Origin: Callaeas wilsoni
Taxonomy: Eukaryota; Chordata; Aves; Passeriformes; Callaeidae
Length of the DNA: 64,000 nt
Assembly (NCBI GenBank): GCA_013398955.1
Contig: VWPU01004871.1
Span: 62,001 to 126,000, forward strand
Reading direction: 5' to 3'
This document shows, piece by piece, positions 48,841 to 64,000 of the stretch. The notes beneath the pieces were generated by a model that was not told where the DNA came from, made no database searches, and saw only the letters and a program-made list of their open reading frames with translations. A program made the translations under genes and the position numbers. Position 1 is the stretch's first letter; every line of letters starts with the position of its first letter.

Positions 48841-50240
48841 AAGAACGAGAAAAACAGTGTTTACAAGGGTGATGGCTGTATACTGTGGCTCAACAGGCTC
48901 CATATTTTGCAAATACTTCTTTTGCATTTTCCAGGGAAGTCTAACCTTTATGTCAGACTCTCCTAACCTGGTCTTAGGATGTATTGCTCCAGCAGGCTCT
49001 AACACAGAATTTGGCTGAATGACACTAAGGCCAATGGATTGAGATTTTTTCATTGGGAAACAGAGCTGCTGCTCTGGGCTCAAAAAAAAAAAAAAAAGAA
49101 GAAATGTTATTCTGGTTATTGTTAAATATTGACTGCATAACCTACATGTCACAGTGAAATTAGGTTAGTCCAACATCAGGACCATCACCAAATGAATTTA
49201 AAAAGCCTCAAAGGTTTGTCAAACAACAGAAAAAAACAAGACACGAAGCAGAAACGCATTGATGAAAATGTCTAAATTAATAAATCTATGCCATAAAGTT
49301 GGAGCTTCTCTAACAGAGTCTGACAATTGTTTTTCCAGAAAATGTACATAAGCTAAAAAAGAAACCCACTCCAACTTTTGAAAACAAAAAAATAAAACAT
49401 TGCCACCTTTGGAAAAAATACCACCTTTTCAATGAAAAAAAGGAACAGATTTATCTCAGGAAGATAAACACTTCTCACATTTTACCACAATCTCTGCTTT
49501 TCCACAGAAAACCAGACTTGATTCAACTTCCACAAAACCTTGTGCTTCCGTTCTTTCCAAGATGTTCAACAAAGGCTGGATCCTGTCCCCAGTCTCCAGC
49601 TGCAGCTCCTGTTGGGATCAGCAGCAGTGCTGTGACCTGGAGGGGAAACTGGGTCCAGGTTTTTGTGGAGATGGAGCTGCTGTACCTGAGGTGGCAGCAA
49701 ACCTCCAGGCATGAGCGTGGAAGAGGTGCTAGAGCCAAAACCAAGCTCGCTTTGGAACTGCAGGGATTTCATACTCAGCTGAGGCACACCAGTACGGCCA
49801 GGGGGCTGCTGCAAATAGAGAGGCAACTTCCAGCCACCTGAGGACTTGGTGTTAAGGACAGGCTACTGGGAATCCTGCTTTCTGCTCACCCTACAAGAGA
49901 GGAAGGCTAAAGAAAAAGGGCGGGCTATAATCAAACTGAAAGCCATAGACAGTGGGCAGCAGCTGGCAGTGCCAGTTTGCTCTTGGCATTACCTGTTTTA
50001 CTGGGAAAACCTGACTGTGTTGCTGCTGCTGCTGCTGCTGCTCCCAGTGTGGAGGATAGAAGCTGCAAGCCAAAAGTCAGCAAAATCACTGGTCTTGCTC
50101 ATTCTACCAGCCGGTGACAGCTCTGGGATGGCAAAGCTGTGCTCTGCCCAAACAGCTGCAGAGGTTTGAGGCAGCACTGTGTAAAAGGAATTACATAAAG
50201 GCAAGTTTTATACGGCAATGTGCACAGGGGGTTTCATCTG
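48841..50240. other. Intergenic; (CTG)n at 50022-50042
   Basis: No gene is recognised. An A-run lies at 49082-49096. A short (CTG)7 array lies at about 50022-50042. The 60- to 108-codon frames in this area overlap each other on both strands and have no support. Confidence 0.5.
50022..50042 (+). repeat. (CTG)7 trinucleotide repeat
   Basis: Seven uninterrupted CTG/GCT units in intergenic DNA between IL7R and CAPSL. It is short and of unknown relevance. Confidence 0.8.
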
Positions 50241-50455
50241 CAAAACTTCTCTTGCTGCCGTCTGCCTCTGCCAAGATATCTTTGTGTCACGAAGGCAGCA
50301 GAATGAATCAGATTACTGAAAATCTCTTGTCTAGTTTCAAGAATACATGGCAGAGAGTGGGGCTTGCATTAAGCTCAGGTGCTTGAATCAGAATTTAATG
50401 CTGCAGGAGACAGTATAAGATAAAAAACATTTCTGTATCACATCAAGTCAAAAAT
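50241..50455 (+). repeat. Local direct repeat R, copy 2 (~215 bp)
   Basis: Partner of 46404-46617. It begins CAAAACTTCTCTTGC and ends ACATCAAGTCAAAAATT. Differences are scattered substitutions and short indels, suggesting an old duplication. Both copies keep a similar open stretch (words MNQITENLL), but this frame soon closes and is not evidence of coding. Confidence 0.85.
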
Positions 50456-52974
50456 TTCCTCTCCCAGACAGAAACATGAAGCCACAAAGAGCACAGAGAG
50501 GGCAGAATCAAGATGTAGTGAAGGAAGCTGCAGAAATGCCACCTTTCCCAGAGAAGCACACCAGAAGAAAAGGCTGTCCCACACCTCTTTGTCCCCATAC
50601 CTTGTGCTCTTTTGGGGTAGTGGGGTGGTGTCACTGAGGTGCTCTGATGGCTCATGCAGAGGCAGGAAGTGCAGGCAGAGTTCTGGAAGAGTTATAAGGG
50701 AGCCTTTACCTCTTTCCCACAGGGCTCTACCAACATTTTTGGAGCAAATTTCAGGGCTAGATTGTTGGGGAGGGCAGGCCTTATTCCTGGCAAGACACTG
50801 TGACACACGACAGGCTGGAACACAAGGTGCAGGCAAAACCTCCTCCCCTGGGACTGCCCCGCAGCCCTGCAGACTCGGATGTTCCTGTGGTTCATGCCAT
50901 CCTGTTTAGCATCTCTTGCACAATCAGAAAGAAGAAATAGCTCTTCGAACATGAAGCACCAACCAAGATCTCCCATCTTGATGCTAGCACCAGATACAGT
51001 GGTGTGCATTGCCACCTATCTCCCAAAATCTGCTGTGTGTGCTGTGGGTCACAGGCTGGCAGGACAGCCTGCATCACCACTTATCTCCTGCATCTGCTGG
51101 GTCTGTAACCAGTACACAGCAGCTGCAGCTGAACATGGGCCTTTCAGCTTCATTTTTGGGTCTCCCAGATCACAGAGAGGGACAGTGAAGTGCTAAAGGG
51201 AGGCTCTGGGCACTTCCTGTTAATCTTGATAATCCCTCCTGTCTGGTTCAAATCCCTTTAACTTTCCCTTAATCCCTGAAAAGTGCTTCTTCTGGATGTC
51301 TGATATGTGTGTCCAGGGTGCCATTGTAGCTGCATGTTCCCCAGTAGAGATTTTACTACCTAGCAGTTAATGACTGTGTTTTTTCCATTAATTTGCACAT
51401 ATATTAATCAAATTACATTTTGTATGGGACAGATTCCAATTTGAGTTCTACAGCATCTGATTGGAACTGAAAAATCATGGGTTTTTCTTCCCAGATTTTT
51501 TTTTTCCTGAAAGCACTATACCTTTTCTAAACTTACCAGTTTTCATTCCGACTGCTCCAAGAGCAACTCTGTTCCCACTGAAGTGAAAGGAAACTTTGCC
51601 ACTGACTTCAAAAGCACCTGAAACCAGCCCTTGGAAACATGATTCTGTACGAATGCTGAAATGACTCAGTTGTGAACTGTGTTCTCAGGAAACATATCCA
51701 GTGAGCAATGAGGTCCACACACAGGCAGACCTGAGCTGGGAACTGTTCTGAGAGCACCAGGGATACACCATCAGGGTGAGAAGGTTTAAGCTCTCCTGGA
51801 CCACATCCTTCAAGACCCTTCAAGACATAAACCCCATTAGTCTACCTCAGTGTAGAAATCTTGCCCTGAAGCACAGGATTTTCCCCAGCTGCCACAGGCT
51901 CAGCTAAGGCTCCCAGAAGCCAGTGACAAAGCTTCTGCTCGTTTCAAAAAAGAGCAGTTGCTTTCAGTACCAGTCCTCCTTTCTGAAAATGTATATTGGT
52001 TTGGGATTAAATAAAATTGGAATGTATTAGTAACGAAGACAAACTGGCTGCAGTTATTCATTATTAAAGTTATTATTAAAACTTCCACTTCACTTGAACA
52101 AATATCAGCTTGTCAGATCACTGCAGGGTGTGAAGACATGAGATAGGAAGTCAAAAGGAAATATTTCTTTCATTTTGTGATTCCCACAGTCCATCCACAT
52201 TACTTTCTTTCTATTTGAAGGAGAAGACAGACAACAAGACACCATGTTGTGAAATCAATTAATAAAAGAGAAGTGAATGGATTCTATTCAAACTGCCAGA
52301 CCACATACAGCCTCTATTTGATAGTACGTTTGTTTTTCATATATATTGGCACTTCAGTAGCATTGAAGTAAGAAAAGGCTCCTCTTACGATGGCTGGCAA
52401 CCATAAAGAGAGTTTCTCCACCAGTTTCCAGTGTCAGCCAGTATTCAAGTTTCCACAGGCTTACTAGTCAAGAAGATAATAGTTTGCACAGCCTTCACTA
52501 AGGAATTGCAAGCAGCTATTACTCATACTGATATTATTGCTGGAGAAAAGAAAAATAGGGTTTGCAGAGGATCAGTGCAGCAAGCACTCAGGATTTCAGT
52601 GTTTGAACTGTTAGCAACCCAGGCTAAGAGCTGAGACTTCATCAGAAAGACTGTTTTGAAGTCCATTCTATAACCCTGTACTGCTTTTAGCTGGCTGCCG
52701 TCCTGAGATGGAGCGAATGCTGCCGTGCACAAGCCATTTACTCTTTGCTACAGCGGCAGCTTCTCAGTCTGGGAGAGCAGCACAATGATGAGAGAGGAGC
52801 AGAAAGTAGAATAAAAAAAGAAAAAGGCATCAAAGCAGGAAAAATTAGACACCACACACTCACACTTTAGTTTTTTTCAGGAGTTTTTTTACAGCTTCCT
52901 TTTTGTATCATTTCCTCCCTGTCTGTATGGACAAAGGACAAAAGATGAACCAAGACAGCCTCATTGGTGCGACA
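50456..52974. other. Intergenic, nothing recognised
   Basis: About 2.5 kb with overlapping short open frames on both strands and no recognisable domain, RNA gene or repeat family. Confidence 0.5.
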
Positions 52975-53997
52975 AGAAGGGTAGGTTCCCAGTCTTTATT
53001 CAGCATCAAAACCAGAAGATGACAAGATAATAAAGTTACGAGTTTTTCACTTCCCAGAAAGCTCCCTGAAGTCATATCTTGGTCATAAAACACTGCAAAT
53101 ACAATGAAGTAGTAAGCAACTTTCAGTGTAGGTTTGTACAGGCAACATCTACCAGGTCAGCAGACATTCCAGGAACAGAGAGAAAAAAATACTGTAAGAC
53201 ATGCATCACCTTTAAAGACAAATATAAGTAAAACTATCACACAGTACAGAAATAAAGGAATCAAAGCAGGAGGAGGGGAGTGAAAATCTATAAAAAGTTG
53301 CACAAGGGGGTTGAAATATGGTGGGCACAGGAAAGTTGTCTATATGTTTAGTTGTAAGGCAGGGGGAAAAACCAGGGCTTTAAAAAGCACTTTGCATTTT
53401 TCCTGGTCCATGTCTCCCCTTCTTGGATTACCCCTCCAGCCTCCTGTTACTGAGAGCTCACATGTTCTCAGCAGCAAGGTCAGCAGGTCCATCACATAAG
53501 TGAGACTCATGAAGCCAAGAGATACTGCAGTGCTACAGGTCTACCCTCTTGGGACAGACTTCCTTCCATTTTTATAGCCTGTCCAGGACCACCACACTTC
53601 CATAATGTTTTGGTTTCCTTCTCTTTCATCCCCTGCCGAACAGAGCTGTATCTAACTAACATTGCAAAAGGGGATGTTCCGAAGCCACAGCGACCTAGTG
53701 CAGATGTCAGAAAAGAAAAGAGCAGCTCATCTCAGAAAAGAAAAGACATACCAGCGATGCAAAGAGAAAAAGGACGGATGTGTGGGGTGACTGAATGCCA
53801 GATCTGCTCTCTGATTATGCTCTGATCCCCTGAGGCTGAGCTTACTGAAGCATCTGGGAATTAATTCTGCAGATTGAATGTAATTGGCACACTTACTGGA
53901 AACTGTTGTTATGGAACAGGAGGGTGTTGTTGTGCATACACTTAATCAGAGGAACCTATAAAAAGTGAAAGTCAAGTCTTGCTTCTTATCTATATGT
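52975..53997 (-). other. CAPSL: Probable CAPSL 3' UTR with poly(A) signal
   Basis: On the minus strand the stop codon at 53998 is followed by about 1 kb lacking coding signal. A canonical AATAAA (TTTATT on + at 52995-53000) would place the transcript end near 52975. The length is inferred from this single signal; a shorter UTR ending at a non-canonical signal is possible. Confidence 0.4.
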
Positions 53998-62617
<8,620 letters not shown>

Positions 62618-62760
62618 CTGCAATGATATCTTGTACCTGGAGTTTCCGCTCAGGACTGGGGAGATGTTTGGGCGCCTTGGATCGTGTTGTGCCTCACTTG
62701 TTTCCCCGCTGCCGGGCTCAAGCAACAAGTTCAAGTGATAATGGGCCACAGCCTCACTGC
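62618..62760 (-). other. CAPSL: Putative CAPSL 5' non-coding first exon
   Basis: On the minus strand a perfect donor CAG/GTAAGG falls at 62618/62617, preceded by a CpG-containing, GC-richer stretch that differs from the AT-rich surroundings. The first coding exon requires an upstream exon, and this is the best donor seen. Forkhead and X-box-like sites lie directly upstream. The 5' end is not determined; 62760 is a guess. An ORF of 65 codons crosses it but I take the exon as untranslated. Confidence 0.38.
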
Positions 62761-62779
62761 AAAGCTTCCTTATTCCTCT

Positions 62780-62870
62780 CGTTTTACTTGTTTACACACC
62801 CGGCTGCCTTGGCCCCCCTTTTTTGGGAGGCCTGGAGTTTGCCAGCCGGTCTCCAAGGTGACACAGGAGG
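62780..62870 (-). promoter_or_regulatory. CAPSL: Putative CAPSL promoter with forkhead and X-box-like motifs
   Basis: A forkhead core TGTTTAC lies at 62789-62795 (GTAAACA on the gene strand). A GTCTCC-AAG-GTGAC dyad lies at 62849-62862, whose gene-strand half GTCACC fits the first half of the RFX X-box (GTNRCC); the second half is imperfect. FOXJ1 and RFX factors drive motile-cilia genes, and CAPSL is expressed in ciliated cells, so the pair is plausible. It is motif-level inference, with no TATA box. Confidence 0.35.
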
Positions 62871-64000
62871 CCGTGGCTGGCCCAACCTGCAATTACGCTG
62901 CTTCCCTGGACAACTGCGGTGGGGTTTTGAGAACATTTTCGTTTTATCTCTTTTAAAAATAATTCCTTTTCTTCTTATCTCTGCCCACACAGGCTGGAGA
63001 GCGGAGAAGAGTGGGAGACACCTTGTGCTGCCCCTTGCTGAGCGACAAGACCGAGGGAAAGTTGCTGTGGCAAAGTGCTGCATTGCCCTGGAGGCCTTGT
63101 GCAGGGTTTTGTTTTTAGAATATGTTTCTCTGCTTTCATAGCTGATACGGTTGAAAAAACTATCTGGTTCAACTGTTTACTCAAAACATAATAGAAGCAT
63201 GTGAGTAAAAGACTGTCGGTTGTATTTCATAAAGAAAAAAACCCTCACCAGAGTATATTTTTTTCCTGATGATTAATTGCCACTCTGAAGATCCGCTGGT
63301 GGTTAGAACCTCTGGGGAGATGCTGAGCTTGTGTTCATTTGCAGCAAGAAGAAAGCTGAAAAGATTAAACACCCGTATGATGAGGAAAAATTGCTCTCTG
63401 CCTAGAAAAAGCTACTAGCAACTCAGTCTGCAGAAGGTCACAAACATTGCCAGTAAGATAGTGTACCACTTTGGTAGGGAATCAGGGTGTTGATAGACTC
63501 CTTAGGGGTAAGAAATAGCCTGTGTGTGCTCCCTGGCCCTGTGGGGCAGCAGCAAGGTGAACATGTAAGATCAAGGCTGATGGCAGAGGCAGCGTGTACA
63601 AGGCAGTGCGAGAGCACATGGGGAATGAAGGGAAAGCCCTGTTCTGGCCATGGATGAAACACTGAGCAAGAATGAAAAAGTGCATCATTTCCTGGCAAAA
63701 GCAGAAAATTATTTTAGGCAATTGCTAGACTAATACCACTTGCATCCTGGCAGGCTGCTTATCTCTCATCGACAGGTACTTCCTGGTACTAAACTGAGGC
63801 TTGTGCAAGACTTAGAATATGCTTTTATATCTCTCATCTGGTAGCTGATTGCACATTAATGCACGAGCAGGGAACAATGCTTATTTGATCATTTACTGAT
63901 TCAGAAATACTGCCTTTGTGAAAACGTAACATCCTTCCATCCACTATCTTTTTTTATGAATTGATCTCCAGAGATCTCCTGTGAATGCAGAAGAGATAAA
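62871..64000. other. Upstream of CAPSL, nothing recognised
   Basis: GC content falls back to the regional level. Overlapping short open frames on both strands have no recognisable domain. In other vertebrates the next gene would be a UGT3A-type gene, but none of it is visible here. Confidence 0.45.

Overview
The window is vertebrate nuclear DNA, almost certainly from a bird. It is AT-rich and intron-dense. Its recognisable interspersed repeats are nearly all CR1-type LINE fragments, usually truncated at the 5' end and several ending in the ATTCTRTGATTCT-like 3' tail typical of avian CR1. The genes are split by GT-AG introns, with no operons, tRNA, rRNA or CRISPR. I cannot name the species.

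Three genes are supported, in the order SPEF2 - IL7R - CAPSL known from this vertebrate neighbourhood (human 5p13). (1) At the left edge a single + strand terminal coding exon (3464-3547) with a strong acceptor and a poly(A) signal at 3811 is most likely the 3' end of SPEF2; everything to its left looks intronic. (2) IL7R, the interleukin-7 receptor alpha chain, runs on the + strand from a TATA promoter at 29897 to a poly(A) signal at 45188. All eight coding exons can be read and join in phase to about 480 residues: signal peptide, cytokine-receptor ectodomain with WSEWS, one membrane helix, Box1 (VWPNLPDH) and a cytoplasmic tail ending in the YVTM tyrosine motif. (3) CAPSL, calcyphosine-like, runs on the - strand. 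Four coding exons (58729 down to 53998) join in phase to 208 residues with four EF-hand regions. A probable non-coding first exon and a forkhead/X-box-bearing promoter lie near 62.6-62.9 kb. IL7R and CAPSL converge tail to tail.

Layout: 1-3.8 kb SPEF2 tail; 3.8-29.9 kb intergenic with CR1 pieces at 8.1, 9.5-10.4, 17.9, 19.3-20.2 and 28.9-29.4 kb and several simple repeats; 29.9-45.2 kb IL7R; 45.2-53 kb the intergenic region between the convergent genes; 53-62.7 kb CAPSL; 62.7-64 kb upstream of CAPSL. Two ciliary genes therefore flank a lymphocyte cytokine receptor.

The most interesting structure is in the 46-54 kb interval. A decayed second copy of the CAPSL terminal exon, with its acceptor AG, lies at 48731-48840. 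An unrelated segment of about 215 bp occurs twice in direct orientation (46404 and 50241). The order segment-exon-segment-exon suggests an old tandem duplication of the CAPSL 3' region. Also notable: skipping IL7R exon 6 would create a TGA exactly at the exon 5/7 junction, and the ectodomain carries extra cysteines. No previously undescribed biological system is evident.
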